Shown: positions 17,157 through 25,468, numbered from the stretch's first letter. The stretch is 64,000 bases of DNA from Pseudomonas moraviensis (GCF_900105805.1 NZ_LT629788.1:930001-994000); one strand, 5' to 3'. Notes: generated by a model not told the origin, from the sequence alone. A program made the numbers and translations.

Positions 17157-17324
17157 TCAGTGCGCAGCAACGTGCCGTACGGAATGCTTCTCTGTCTTCT
17201 CAACCGTTGGCGTCTGCACCGGGTGATGATGCCGCCGGGAAATCCGCAACACGCCCCACAACATGGCAGTCGCCACGGCCAGCCAGCCGGCTATCAACAT
17301 CACGATGGTCATGGTCAGGCTCAT
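17157..17324 (-). CDS. Small single-pass membrane protein (55 aa)
   Basis: MSLTMTIVMLIAGWLAVATA begins a 55-residue protein with one hydrophobic segment (residues about 5-26), then a basic RISRRHHHPV linker and a short polar tail ending RHVAAH. A strong GAGGAGG ribosome-binding site stands 7 bases before the ATG, which makes the frame convincing despite its size. It would sit in the inner membrane with the basic side in the cytoplasm. The function is unknown. Confidence 0.7.
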   Translation of the reverse strand: MSLTMTIVMLIAGWLAVATAMLWGVLRISRRHHHPVQTPTVEKTEKHSVRHVAAH

Positions 17325-17558
17325 TGGTGCCTCCTCTTCGCCCTGCGTCGGGCGCTCGCTTTTCGCAATTCGCTCTACTTCAGTGACAGTCTAGTCAATG
17401 GGGTGTTTCAAGCTATTGACCAAAGGTCGTTAGTGACCAATCACTTTGCTCTATGTAATCGCGGTGTCTGCGGTTTAAGGCTATACCGCGAACAGGTGCG
17501 GCTCTATGATCGCTGGCGTTGCCGGAACACGACGCCGGCGTCTGTGAAGAGAGTGAAG

Positions 17559-18230
17559 ATGGTGCAGGTATTTTCTCGAATGCGTGGGGCGTTGCTGATC
17601 GGCGCCTGCGTGGCGGCGCTGAGCGGATGCGCAGGCAATGTGGTGCCGGAAGTCAAGCGCTTGCCCGAGCGGGTTGAGCTCAGCGGCACTTTTTATCGCG
17701 GCGAAGCCAATCAGAGCGGACCACAGGTGCTGGCCAGTCTGCTGTCGCAACAAGGCATCGTGATCACTCCGGGACTTCTGGAAAAACCGCTGAGCTTGCC
17801 GGGCGCTGAAGACAAGCTGCAGCAAAACATGCAGAACCTCGCCCGCGAATATGGCCTGGTGGTCTATCCGCTAGACAGCAAGCTGCCAGCCTTGTTGACT
17901 CAGGTTGCGGCAGGTTATCCGGTGATGGTGCGCTTCAGCGAGGGTTCGGCCTTTTGGGCTGAACCGCGTTACGCGATCCTCTCCGGCTACGACCGCAATA
18001 AGCAGAAGGTGCTGTTGCGCGCTGGCATGAATCGTCGGCAATTGATGGATTTTGACAGCTTCGAGTCGGCGTTCGACAAATCCGGTGGCTGGGCGATTCT
18101 GATCCAGAAGCCGTCGCAGATCCCCGCCGCTGTAGACCGTGCCCGTTGGTTGAAAGCCGCCGATGAGCTGGCGCAGGCTGGTGAAGAAAACGCCGCGGCG
18201 CAAGCGAGAAAAGCTCTGGCGGCGCAGTAA
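17559..18230 (+). CDS. C39-like lipoprotein lacking the catalytic residues
   Basis: This 223-residue secreted lipoprotein has a signal peptide ending in the lipobox ALSGC (Cys24). A papain-like C39 fold follows. The motif that normally reads Q-C-G-P is NQSGPQVLASLL, with Ser53 in place of the nucleophile, and the usual H-Y-x-x-x-x-G-Y-D reads EPRYAILSGYD, with Arg137 in place of His. It is therefore probably a non-catalytic member of the family. The C-terminal helix is TPR-like (ADELAQAGEENAAAQARKAL). The start was set at the ATG preceded by GAGAG. A role in binding peptides at the envelope is only a guess. Confidence 0.7.
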   Translation: MVQVFSRMRGALLIGACVAALSGCAGNVVPEVKRLPERVELSGTFYRGEANQSGPQVLASLLSQQGIVITPGLLEKPLSLPGAEDKLQQNMQNLAREYGLVVYPLDSKLPALLTQVAAGYPVMVRFSEGSAFWAEPRYAILSGYDRNKQKVLLRAGMNRRQLMDFDSFESAFDKSGGWAILIQKPSQIPAAVDRARWLKAADELAQAGEENAAAQARKALAAQ

Positions 18231-18320
18231 GGCTCCGTTCGTCATCTGCCGGGCACGACTGCGCCCGGCAGGCCTCTGAAGATCAGTACCCGTGCTTCGC
18301 GGGTGAATCAAGGAGGCAAC

Positions 18321-18527
18321 ATGGCAGATTCCTCAACCCCGAAAGGCCCGCATTCGTCCGATCACTCCTCGGGTGATGATCTGGGATTCGATCCGGATTC
18401 GCCGGACCTTGACGATCCGCAAGTCGATCCGGTCGGTCCGGCCAAGGCGCCGCTGGATGTCGAGCCTGGTGAAGATCCGAAGAAACCGGCCAAGCCCTAC
18501 GATCCGATGGCCGATCTGAAACCTTGA
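18321..18527 (+). CDS. Small acidic, Asp/Pro-rich protein A (68 aa)
   Basis: MADSSTPKGPHSSDHSSGDD starts a 68-residue, strongly acidic, low-complexity protein containing DPDSPDLDDPQVDPVGP and a Lys/Pro-rich end (KKPAKPYDPMADLKP). An AAGGAGG ribosome-binding site is close to ideal. It lies 12 bp ahead of a second protein of the same length and style, so the two are probably co-transcribed. The protein is probably disordered. The function is unknown. Confidence 0.7.
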   Translation: MADSSTPKGPHSSDHSSGDDLGFDPDSPDLDDPQVDPVGPAKAPLDVEPGEDPKKPAKPYDPMADLKP

Positions 18528-18539
18528 TGCGAGGTGCGT

Positions 18540-18746
18540 ATGAGTACCGATTCAAGCTTCGACGATCACAAACCTGACAGCGTCCCGACCACGCCAGAGC
18601 CAGACGTTGATCCGGTGCTGGATCCGGGCAGTCCGATGCGCGATCCACTGGCGCGGCCCAATGTGCTGACGCCCGACGTTTCGCCAGAGCCGAGCTCGGG
18701 CGATGGCATCCCCGATGACGACAAGATGCCGCTGCCCAACGACTGA
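18540..18746 (+). CDS. Small acidic, Asp/Pro-rich protein B (68 aa)
   Basis: MSTDSSFDDHKPDSVPTTPE starts a second 68-residue acidic protein, with DVDPVLDPGSPMRDPL, a middle LARPNVLTPDVSPEPSSGDG and the ending DDDKMPLPND. Its GAGGTGCGT leader resembles the GAGGTGCAGC before the similar gene at 5801. A bidirectional terminator follows. Paired equal-length products suggest local duplication and divergence, although the identity between them is low. Confidence 0.7.
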   Translation: MSTDSSFDDHKPDSVPTTPEPDVDPVLDPGSPMRDPLARPNVLTPDVSPEPSSGDGIPDDDKMPLPND

Positions 18747-18766
18747 AAAAGCAGCAGGCGAAAAAA

Positions 18767-18786
18767 AGCCCCGAAGACTCGGGGCT
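18767..18786. terminator. Bidirectional terminator
   Basis: AGCCCCGA and TCGGGGCT pair around the loop AGAC, with an A-run before and a T-run after. It serves both the small acidic gene pair and the convergent pbpG. Confidence 0.85.
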
Positions 18787-18804
18787 TTTTCATGTTCGCG
18801 GGAT

Positions 18805-19743
18805 CTACTTTGCCGCTTCGACCACGCCACTCTGACGACTCTTTAGGTTTTTGTCGGCCTTGTATTGCTGGGCTACCGCAGGAACATTCGCGCTGCGCCC
18901 GGTTTCCACCCAGCTGCGGATACGGCTGGCATCGGCAAAATGCGTGTACTTGCCAAACGCATCGAGAATCACCAGGGCGACCGGGCGATTGCCCATCTTC
19001 GTCACCAGCACCAGGCAATGGCCGGCCGGATTGGTGAAGCCGGTCTTGGTGATCTTGATGTCCCAATCGGCCTTGTTGACCAGATGATCGGTATTGCGAA
19101 AGCCCAGGGTGTAGTTGGGCTTGCGGAACGCCACGGTTTTTTCCTTGGTGGTGGTCAACTGCACGAGTAACGGCTGCTTGTGCGCAGCCACCAGCAATTT
19201 GCTCAGGTCGCGGGCAGTGGAAACGTTGCGTTCCGACAGGCCGGTCGGCTCGACGAAGTGTGTGCTGGTCATGCCCAGCGCCTTGGCCTTGGCGTTCATC
19301 GCCGCAATAAAAGCTGCATAGCCGCCCGGGTAGTGATGCGCAAGGCTGGCGGCAGCACGGTTTTCCGAAGACATCAAAGCGATCAGCAGCATCTCGCGGC
19401 GCGGCAGCTCACTCTTGAGTTTGACCCGGGAGAACACACCCTTCATTTCCGGCGTGTTCCTGATATCGACATCGATCCATTCGTCCATGTTCTGTCGAGC
19501 TTCTACCACCACCAGGCCAGTCATCAGCTTGCTGACAGAGGCGATCGGCACGATCACGTCAGGGTTGCTGGAATAAATGACTTTATTGGTCTGCATATCC
19601 ATGAGCAGGGCGCTGCCGGACGCGATCTTCAGGGTCGAGGCGTCGCGCGGGACAGCGGTGGTTTCCGCAGCGTTGATCGTTGGCGTGATGAATGTGCCTG
19701 TGAAAGCAAAAAACAGGCTCAGAATCGAGAGACGAATTTTCAC
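18805..19743 (-). CDS. pbpG: D-alanyl-D-alanine endopeptidase (penicillin-binding protein 7)
   Basis: This 312-residue periplasmic peptidoglycan endopeptidase has a signal peptide (about residues 1-25). The three penicillin-binding motifs are intact: SVSK at 69-72, SEN at 126-128 and KTG at 233-235. Low-molecular-weight PBP7 cleaves D-Ala-meso-DAP cross-links. The mature C-terminal tail (SANVPAVAQQYKADKNLKSR) is basic and is not part of the S11 fold. It ends at a shared bidirectional terminator. Confidence 0.93.
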   Translation of the reverse strand: MKIRLSILSLFFAFTGTFITPTINAAETTAVPRDASTLKIASGSALLMDMQTNKVIYSSNPDVIVPIASVSKLMTGLVVVEARQNMDEWIDVDIRNTPEMKGVFSRVKLKSELPRREMLLIALMSSENRAAASLAHHYPGGYAAFIAAMNAKAKALGMTSTHFVEPTGLSERNVSTARDLSKLLVAAHKQPLLVQLTTTKEKTVAFRKPNYTLGFRNTDHLVNKADWDIKITKTGFTNPAGHCLVLVTKMGNRPVALVILDAFGKYTHFADASRIRSWVETGRSANVPAVAQQYKADKNLKSRQSGVVEAAK

Positions 19744-19930
19744 GCGGGCGAACTCATAAGGGTTGGATATTCCGTTAGTTTGTAACGGGTTATTTCTTAA
19801 AACCGGCGCATTTTAGGAGTATGGCTGAAGAACTGTCGATGGTTGTTTGAGAGACCTGAAAATCTCGTGAAAAGGCCTGTAAAAAGAGCGGTTTCCGGCG
19901 AACGGTTGAAGTTTTTTCTCAGGCATGAAA

Positions 19931-19951
19931 AACCCCGCACAAGGCGGGGTT
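19931..19951 (-). terminator. Terminator after folD
   Basis: AACCCCGC and GCGGGGTT form an 8-bp stem with a five-base loop, followed on the minus strand by TTTTT. It lies 24 bp past the folD stop. Confidence 0.8.
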
Positions 19952-19974
19952 CCGATACGGTGGAAAAAAACCGG

Positions 19975-20829
19975 TCAGGCGTGCAGGGTTTCTGCCGCGT
20001 ACAGGGTGTTTTCCAGCAGGCAGGCGCGAGTCATCGGGCCGACGCCACCCGGTACCGGGGTGATCCAGCCGGCGCGGGGCAGGGCGGTTTCGTAGACGAC
20101 GTCACCGACCAGCTTGCCGTCGTCCTGACGGTTGATGCCGACGTCGATGACGATCGCGCCTTCCTTGATCCACTCGCCCTTGACCAGGCCCGGCTTGCCG
20201 GCGGCAACGACCACCAGATCGGCTCGGCCGACGTGACCGGCCAGATCCTTGGTGAAGCGATGGGTCACGGTGACGGTGCAGCCGGCCAGCAGCAGTTCCA
20301 TGGCCATCGGGCGACCGACAATATTGGAGGCGCCGACGACCACGGCGTCCATCCCATAAAGGTCAGCACCGGTGCTTTCGAGCAGGGTCATGATGCCTTT
20401 CGGGGTGCACGGGCGCAGCAGCGGAATGCGCTGGGCCAGACGACCGACGTTGTAGGGGTGGAAACCGTCGACGTCTTTGTCCGGGCGGATGCGCTCCAGC
20501 AATTTGGACGCATCGAGGTGCTCGGGCAGAGGCAGTTGCAAGAGAACGCCGTCGATGGCCGGGTCGTCATTGAGACGATCGATCAGATCGGTCAGGGCGT
20601 CCTGAGTGGTGTCGGAGGGCAGGTCGTAGGCTTGAGAGAGGAAGCCAACCTCTTCACAGTCTTTACGCTTGTGCGAGACATAAACCTGAGAGGCAGGATC
20701 GCTGCCGACCAGGATCACCGCGAGGCCGGGGGTGCGCAGGCCTTGCTGGCGACGCTCGGCAACTCGTTGGGCGATCTGCTGGCGCAGGCTGGCGGCGATC
20801 GATTTGCCGTCGATTAGTTGTGCAGTCAT
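19975..20829 (-). CDS. folD: Bifunctional methylenetetrahydrofolate dehydrogenase/cyclohydrolase
   Basis: This 284-residue cytosolic enzyme interconverts 5,10-methylene- and 10-formyl-tetrahydrofolate using NADP. Hallmarks are the catalytic Lys in YVSHKRKDCEEVGF (about residue 56), the conserved VDGFHPYNVGRLAQR and the nucleotide site VVGASNIVGRPMAMELL. The C-terminal TPVPGGVGPMT is also diagnostic. It is divergent from the tRNA cluster at 21.1 kb. The start MTAQLIDGKSIAASLRQQIA is standard for the family. Confidence 0.95.
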   Translation of the reverse strand: MTAQLIDGKSIAASLRQQIAQRVAERRQQGLRTPGLAVILVGSDPASQVYVSHKRKDCEEVGFLSQAYDLPSDTTQDALTDLIDRLNDDPAIDGVLLQLPLPEHLDASKLLERIRPDKDVDGFHPYNVGRLAQRIPLLRPCTPKGIMTLLESTGADLYGMDAVVVGASNIVGRPMAMELLLAGCTVTVTHRFTKDLAGHVGRADLVVVAAGKPGLVKGEWIKEGAIVIDVGINRQDDGKLVGDVVYETALPRAGWITPVPGGVGPMTRACLLENTLYAAETLHA

Positions 20830-20960
20830 TGCGCGTGATTAACCATCGAGAGGGGAAAAAATGAGAACGCATTCTCGCATGTCGAGCGGTGAGGGCAAAG
20901 GCGCTTGGTCAGCAAATTCCTCTAACTCCTTTAATTAAATGAATTTTTTTCAAAAAGGAT

Positions 20961-20989
20961 TTGACGACCTTTGGAGCCCTCTATACTAT
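20961..20989 (+). promoter_or_regulatory. Sigma-70 promoter of the tRNA operon
   Basis: TTGACG and TACTAT are separated by 17 bp, about 115 bp upstream of the first tRNA. A GC-poor T-run lies just upstream, as in strong stable-RNA promoters. Confidence 0.6.
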
Positions 20990-21104
20990 TCGTCGCACTT
21001 GTCGGGCACAGCCTAGCACTGGTTAAGAAGGTGAAGCGGAATCAAGGTTCTGCGACACTGGAAAGCACTTAGTTTGTAGTCCTTTAAGAGTACAGATTAA
21101 CAAG

Positions 21105-21181
21105 GCGCCCGTAGCTCAGCTGGATAGAGCATCCGCCTTCTAAGCGGATGGTCGCAGGTTCGAGTCCTGCCGGGTGCGCCA
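21105..21181 (+). tRNA. tRNA-Arg (anticodon TCT)
   Basis: This is a 77-base cloverleaf with acceptor GCGCCCG/CGGGTGC (one G-T pair), D-arm AGCTCAGCTGGATAGAGC, anticodon loop CTTCTAA and T-arm GCAGGTTCGAGTCCTGC. The 3' CCA is encoded. It decodes AGA and is the first gene of the tRNA operon. Confidence 0.95.
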
Positions 21182-21213
21182 TTAGGCAGCTTTGGCACAA
21201 GTAACGCGATATG

Positions 21214-21289
21214 GTGGGCGTAGCTCAGTTGGTAGAGCACGGGATTGTGACTCCCGTTGTCGTGGGTTCGATCCCCATCGTCCACCCCA
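21214..21289 (+). tRNA. tRNA-His (anticodon GTG), copy 1
   Basis: Acceptor GTGGGCG/CGTCCAC with encoded CCA, anticodon loop TTGTGAC. The extra G at 21213 can pair with the discriminator C as the G-1 that marks tRNA-His. It has the same sequence as the copy at 21509. Confidence 0.95.
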
Positions 21290-21297
21290 TATTTCGA

Positions 21298-21327
21298 AAG
21301 GCGCCAGATTTAACGGTCTGGCGCCTT
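21298..21327 (+). repeat. Hairpin spacer after tRNA-His copy 1
   Basis: AAGGCGCCAGA and TCTGGCGCCTT form an 11-bp stem. An almost identical hairpin follows the second tRNA-His (21592-21626), so each tRNA-His carries its own duplicated downstream hairpin. It may act in processing or as a weak terminator. Confidence 0.8.
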
Positions 21328-21346
21328 TGCTTTAAAAGCTTCATCC

Positions 21347-21431
21347 GCGGATGTGGTGGAATTGGTAGACACACTGGATTTAGGTTCCAGCGCCGCGAGG
21401 CGTAAGAGTTCGAGTCTCTTCATCCGCACCA
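21347..21431 (+). tRNA. tRNA-Leu (anticodon TAG)
   Basis: This 85-base class II tRNA has acceptor GCGGATG/CATCCGC, the anticodon arm CTGGA-TTTAGGT-TCCAG, a long variable arm (CGCCGCGAGGCG) and an encoded CCA. It decodes CUA and related leucine codons. Confidence 0.95.
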
Positions 21432-21508
21432 AATAAAGCTTCATTTGTGCTTCGGGCCTGATGAGGTTTCGACAAAGAAGTTGTTTGGCTTTTTTGTTAC
21501 GCAATATG

Positions 21509-21584
21509 GTGGGCGTAGCTCAGTTGGTAGAGCACGGGATTGTGACTCCCGTTGTCGTGGGTTCGATCCCCATCGTCCACCCCA
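21509..21584 (+). tRNA. tRNA-His (anticodon GTG), copy 2
   Basis: Identical in the tRNA body to the copy at 21214, with the G-1 candidate at 21508. The flanks (ATATGGTGGG before, CATATTTCGAAAGGCGCC after) are duplicated as well, pointing to a unit duplication. Confidence 0.95.
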
Positions 21585-21591
21585 TATTTCG

Positions 21592-21626
21592 AAAGGCGCC
21601 AGATTTAACAGTCTGGCGCCTTTTTT
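21592..21626 (+). terminator. Terminator of the tRNA operon
   Basis: AAAGGCGCCAGA and TCTGGCGCC form the stem, followed by TTTTTT. The first-copy hairpin has a shorter T-run, so this one is the likelier transcript end. Confidence 0.8.
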
Positions 21627-21984
21627 GTTTTAGTGGTTCTGAAATCCGGTTATGGCCGGATTCAGGTCGCAGGGCAGGGCACTTCATCGAATTTACAGGT
21701 TCCGATGGGGCTGAGCTGCTCGCTGTTCCGGTCATTGCCGGTATAGCTGTCAGGGCCAATTGATTGTCCTTCTATATATAGAAGGGTTGATGCAGAGCCC
21801 TGAAGTGATCGCTTGTATTCGCCTGTGGAGTGCGCGGCATTCGTGCGGCGCTCCCTATAAATTGCCTGCTGTTTTTTTACCCGTTTCCAGTAGGGTGACT
21901 TCTTGAGTTTGACCCACTAGAATGCATGCCCTTGATTCTGGGGTCGGAAACGGCCGGCTAACGTCTGTGCAACGAGGAATATCC
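21627..21984. other. Intergenic region upstream of tig
   Basis: No gene is supported in this 358-bp stretch. It holds the perfect palindrome CCTTCTATATATAGAAGG near 21768 and a possible -10 element TAGAAT near 21938, within the leader of tig. A GAGGA ribosome-binding site for tig lies at its end. Confidence 0.5.
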
Positions 21985-23295
21985 ATGCAAGTTTCTGTTG
22001 AAAATACTACTGCTCTCGAGCGCCGCATGAGCGTCACCGTGCCGGCAGAGCGCATCGAGACTCAGGTCAACAAGCGTCTGCAGCAGACTGCCCAAAAGGC
22101 CAAAATTGCTGGCTTCCGTCCAGGCAAAGTGCCAATGAGCGAAATCAAGCGCCGTTTCGGTGCTGACGCGCGCCAGGAAGCGGTAGGCGACGTGATCCAG
22201 TCTTCGTTCTACGAAGCTGTGGTCGAGCAGAAGCTGAACCCAGCCGGTTCGCCTTCGATCGAGCCAAAATCCCTCGAAGCGGGCAAGGACCTGGAATACG
22301 TGGCCGTATTCGAAGTGTTCCCTGAGTTCACCGTTGCCGGTTTCGAAGGCATCACCGTTGAGCGCCTGAGCGCTGAAGTGGCTGACGCTGACCTGGACAA
22401 GATGCTGGACATCCTGCGCAAGCAGAACACCCGTTTTGAAGTGGCCGATCGTGCCGCCCAGAACGAAGATCAGTTGAACATCGATTTCGTTGGCAAGGTC
22501 GACGGCGAAGTGTTCGCTGGCGGTTCCGCCAAGGGCACTCAGCTGGTACTGGGTTCCGGCCGCATGATCCCGGGCTTCGAAGAAGGCCTGGTCGGCGCTA
22601 AAGCTGGTGAAGAGCGCGTTCTGAATCTGGCCTTCCCTGAGGACTATCAGAACCTCGACCTCGCTGGCAAAGCGGCCGAGTTCACCGTGACCGTCAACAC
22701 TGTGTCCGAGCCTAAGCTGCCTGAGCTGAACGAAGAGTTCTTCGCTCAATTCGGCATCAAGGAAAGCGGCATCGACGGTTTCCGCACCGAAGTTCGCAAG
22801 AACATGGAGCGTGAACTGCGTCAGGCGATCAAGTCCAAGGTCAAGAATCAGGTCATGGACGGTCTGCTGGCCACCAACCCGATCGAAGTGCCAAAGGCCC
22901 TGCTGTCCAACGAAGTTGACCGTCTGCGCGTGCAGGCTGTTCAGCAGTTCGGTGGCAACATCAAGCCAGACCAACTGCCGGCCGAGCTGTTCGAAGAGCA
23001 AGCCAAGCGTCGCGTCGTGCTGGGCCTGATCGTCGCTGAAGTGGTCAAGCAGTTCGATCTGAAGCCTGACGAAGCTCGCGTTCGCGAAATGATTCAGGAA
23101 ATGGCTTCCGCTTACCAGGAGCCAGAGCAGGTCGTGTCGTGGTACTACAAAAACGAGCAGCAACTGAACGAAGTGCGTTCGGTTGTGCTGGAAGAACAAG
23201 TTGTGGATACTGTTCTGCAGAAAGCTAGTGTGACCGACAAATCGGTCTCCTACGAAGAAGCAGTCAAGCCGGTAGAAGCTCCAGCAGCCGACTGA
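21985..23295 (+). CDS. tig: Trigger factor
   Basis: This 436-residue ribosome-bound chaperone has three domains in order. The ribosome-binding domain carries the signature GFRPGKVPMSEIKRRFG (residues about 43-59). The FKBP-type prolyl isomerase domain covers about 160-245, with DFVGKVDGEVFAGGSAKGTQ, and the helical chaperone arms follow. The ATG at 21985 has a GAGGA site, and the frame upstream of it has no support. It heads the tig-clpP-clpX-lon block, linking folding of new chains to their proteolysis. Confidence 0.96.
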   Translation: MQVSVENTTALERRMSVTVPAERIETQVNKRLQQTAQKAKIAGFRPGKVPMSEIKRRFGADARQEAVGDVIQSSFYEAVVEQKLNPAGSPSIEPKSLEAGKDLEYVAVFEVFPEFTVAGFEGITVERLSAEVADADLDKMLDILRKQNTRFEVADRAAQNEDQLNIDFVGKVDGEVFAGGSAKGTQLVLGSGRMIPGFEEGLVGAKAGEERVLNLAFPEDYQNLDLAGKAAEFTVTVNTVSEPKLPELNEEFFAQFGIKESGIDGFRTEVRKNMERELRQAIKSKVKNQVMDGLLATNPIEVPKALLSNEVDRLRVQAVQQFGGNIKPDQLPAELFEEQAKRRVVLGLIVAEVVKQFDLKPDEARVREMIQEMASAYQEPEQVVSWYYKNEQQLNEVRSVVLEEQVVDTVLQKASVTDKSVSYEEAVKPVEAPAAD

Positions 23296-23387
23296 TTGAT
23301 TTTGCGTTAGAAGTGCACACCATAAGCCAGCTCTCGAGCTGGCTTATGCGTATTCAAGACATAACTATTTGGGAGCGACTGCAGAGC

Positions 23388-24023
23388 ATGTTCCGTAATT
23401 CTTATATTCAGCAGAACTCTGATATCCAGGCCGCCGGCGGCCTGGTCCCGATGGTTGTCGAGCAGTCCGCTCGTGGCGAACGCGCCTACGACATCTACTC
23501 GCGCCTGCTCAAGGAGCGAGTGATCTTTCTGGTGGGCCCGGTAGAGGACTACATGGCCAACCTGATCTGTGCGCAACTGCTGTTCCTTGAAGCGGAAAAC
23601 CCGGACAAGGACATCCATCTGTACATCAACTCGCCGGGCGGTTCGGTGACTGCAGGCATGTCGATCTACGACACCATGCAGTTCATCAAGCCGAACGTAT
23701 CGACCACCTGCATCGGTCAGGCCTGCAGCATGGGCGCATTCCTGCTCACCGCAGGTGCTCCGGGCAAGCGTTTCTGCCTGCCGAACTCGCGCGTGATGAT
23801 TCACCAGCCACTGGGTGGTTTCCAGGGCCAGGCGTCGGACATCGAAATCCACGCCAAGGAAATCCTCTTCATCCGCGAGCGTCTGAACATGCTGATGGCC
23901 AAGCACAGCGGCCGTACTCTGGAAGAAATCGAGCGCGACACCAATCGCGACAACTTCATGAGTGCCGAAGCTGCGAAGGAATACGGCCTGATCGATGAAG
24001 TGATCAACCAGCGTCCAGCTTAA
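23388..24023 (+). CDS. clpP: ATP-dependent Clp protease proteolytic subunit
   Basis: This 211-residue serine protease forms the tetradecameric ClpP barrel. The catalytic triad is visible: Ser114 in GQACSMGAF, His139 in VMIHQPLGG and Asp188 in TNRDNF. I start at the ATG at 23388 (MFRNSYIQQN), the usual Pseudomonas start. The open frame extends upstream into the tig-clpP spacer, where it has no family match. It works with ClpX, encoded immediately downstream. Confidence 0.95.
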   Translation: MFRNSYIQQNSDIQAAGGLVPMVVEQSARGERAYDIYSRLLKERVIFLVGPVEDYMANLICAQLLFLEAENPDKDIHLYINSPGGSVTAGMSIYDTMQFIKPNVSTTCIGQACSMGAFLLTAGAPGKRFCLPNSRVMIHQPLGGFQGQASDIEIHAKEILFIRERLNMLMAKHSGRTLEEIERDTNRDNFMSAEAAKEYGLIDEVINQRPA

Positions 24024-24135
24024 TATAAGCAGCGCAAAACAGGCCTGATCGGCATGTCCGATCAGCGGCGGGCTTGAAAAAGCCCGCAATAGCCTTCATC
24101 TTGTGTTGCAAGCCTATCGGATTTGGATCGAACGA

Positions 24136-25419
24136 ATGACTGACACCCGCAACGGCGAGGACAACGGCAAGCTGCTCTATTGCTCCTTCTGTGGCAAAAG
24201 CCAGCATGAAGTGCGCAAATTGATTGCCGGCCCCTCGGTCTTTATCTGCGACGAGTGCGTCGACCTGTGCAATGACATCATCCGCGAGGAGGTGCAGGAA
24301 GCACAGGCCGAAAGCAGCGCGCATAAATTGCCTTCGCCTAAAGAAATCAGCGGCATCCTTGACCAGTACGTCATTGGTCAGGAGCGTGCGAAAAAGGTTT
24401 TGGCCGTAGCGGTGTACAACCACTACAAGCGCCTGAACCAGCGTGACAAAAAGGCTGACGACGTCGAACTCGGCAAGAGCAACATCCTGCTGATCGGCCC
24501 GACAGGCTCTGGTAAAACCCTGCTGGCCGAAACGCTGGCCCGCTTGCTGAACGTTCCGTTCACCATCGCCGACGCAACCACCCTCACCGAGGCCGGTTAC
24601 GTGGGTGAAGATGTCGAGAACATCATTCAGAAGCTGCTGCAGAAGTGCGATTACGACGTAGAGAAAGCCCAGATGGGTATTGTCTACATCGACGAAATCG
24701 ACAAGATTTCCCGCAAGTCCGACAACCCGTCGATCACCCGTGATGTTTCCGGTGAAGGCGTGCAGCAGGCCTTGCTCAAGTTGATCGAAGGCACGGTCGC
24801 CTCGGTACCGCCGCAAGGTGGCCGCAAGCATCCGCAGCAGGAGTTCCTGCAGGTCGACACCCGTAACATCCTGTTCATCTGCGGTGGTGCGTTCTCAGGC
24901 CTGGAAAAGGTCATTCAGAACCGTTCCACCAAAGGCGGCATCGGCTTTAACGCCGAAGTGCGCAGCAAGGAAGAAGGCAAGAAAGTCGGTGAATCCCTGC
25001 GTGAAGTCGAGCCTGACGATCTGGTCAAGTTCGGTCTGATCCCGGAATTCGTCGGTCGTTTGCCTGTCCTGGCGACACTGGACGAGCTCGACGAGGCTGC
25101 GCTGATGCAGATCCTCACCGAGCCGAAAAATGCTCTGACCAAACAGTATGCCAAGCTGTTCGAGATGGAAGGCGTGGACCTGGAATTCCGTTCCGACGCG
25201 CTGAAATCGGTCGCCAAGCGTGCCCTGGAACGTAAAACCGGTGCTCGTGGCCTGCGTTCGATTCTCGAAGGTGTGCTGCTCGACACGATGTATGAGATCC
25301 CCTCGCAGTCCGAGGTGAGCAAGGTCGTGATCGATGAAAGCGTGATCGAAGGCAAGTCCAAGCCACTGTATATCTACGAAAACAGTGAGCCGGCGGCCAA
25401 GGCAGCGCCGGACGCGTAA
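24136..25419 (+). CDS. clpX: Clp protease ATP-binding subunit ClpX
   Basis: This 427-residue AAA+ unfoldase begins MTDTRNGEDNGKLLYCSFCG. The N-terminal zinc-binding domain uses two CxxC pairs (CSFC and CDEC). Walker A is GPTGSGKT, Walker B is VYIDEIDKI, and the arginine-rich C-terminal part follows (KRALERKTGARGLRSILE). ClpX delivers unfolded substrates to ClpP and also acts alone as a chaperone. A terminator separates it from lon. Confidence 0.96.
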   Translation: MTDTRNGEDNGKLLYCSFCGKSQHEVRKLIAGPSVFICDECVDLCNDIIREEVQEAQAESSAHKLPSPKEISGILDQYVIGQERAKKVLAVAVYNHYKRLNQRDKKADDVELGKSNILLIGPTGSGKTLLAETLARLLNVPFTIADATTLTEAGYVGEDVENIIQKLLQKCDYDVEKAQMGIVYIDEIDKISRKSDNPSITRDVSGEGVQQALLKLIEGTVASVPPQGGRKHPQQEFLQVDTRNILFICGGAFSGLEKVIQNRSTKGGIGFNAEVRSKEEGKKVGESLREVEPDDLVKFGLIPEFVGRLPVLATLDELDEAALMQILTEPKNALTKQYAKLFEMEGVDLEFRSDALKSVAKRALERKTGARGLRSILEGVLLDTMYEIPSQSEVSKVVIDESVIEGKSKPLYIYENSEPAAKAAPDA

Positions 25420-25443
25420 GCGTCCACCGCGCCGCAACAAAGA

Positions 25444-25468
25444 AGGGGCCTTCGGGCCTCTTTTTTTT
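25444..25468 (+). terminator. Terminator after clpX
   Basis: AGGGGCC-TTCG-GGCCTCT forms a tetraloop hairpin followed by eight T residues, 24 bp after the clpX stop. Confidence 0.85.

Noticed and set aside
21211..21405. Short frames covering the tRNA cluster
   Set aside because: The DNA folds as tRNAs with encoded CCA; the peptides are translated tRNA.
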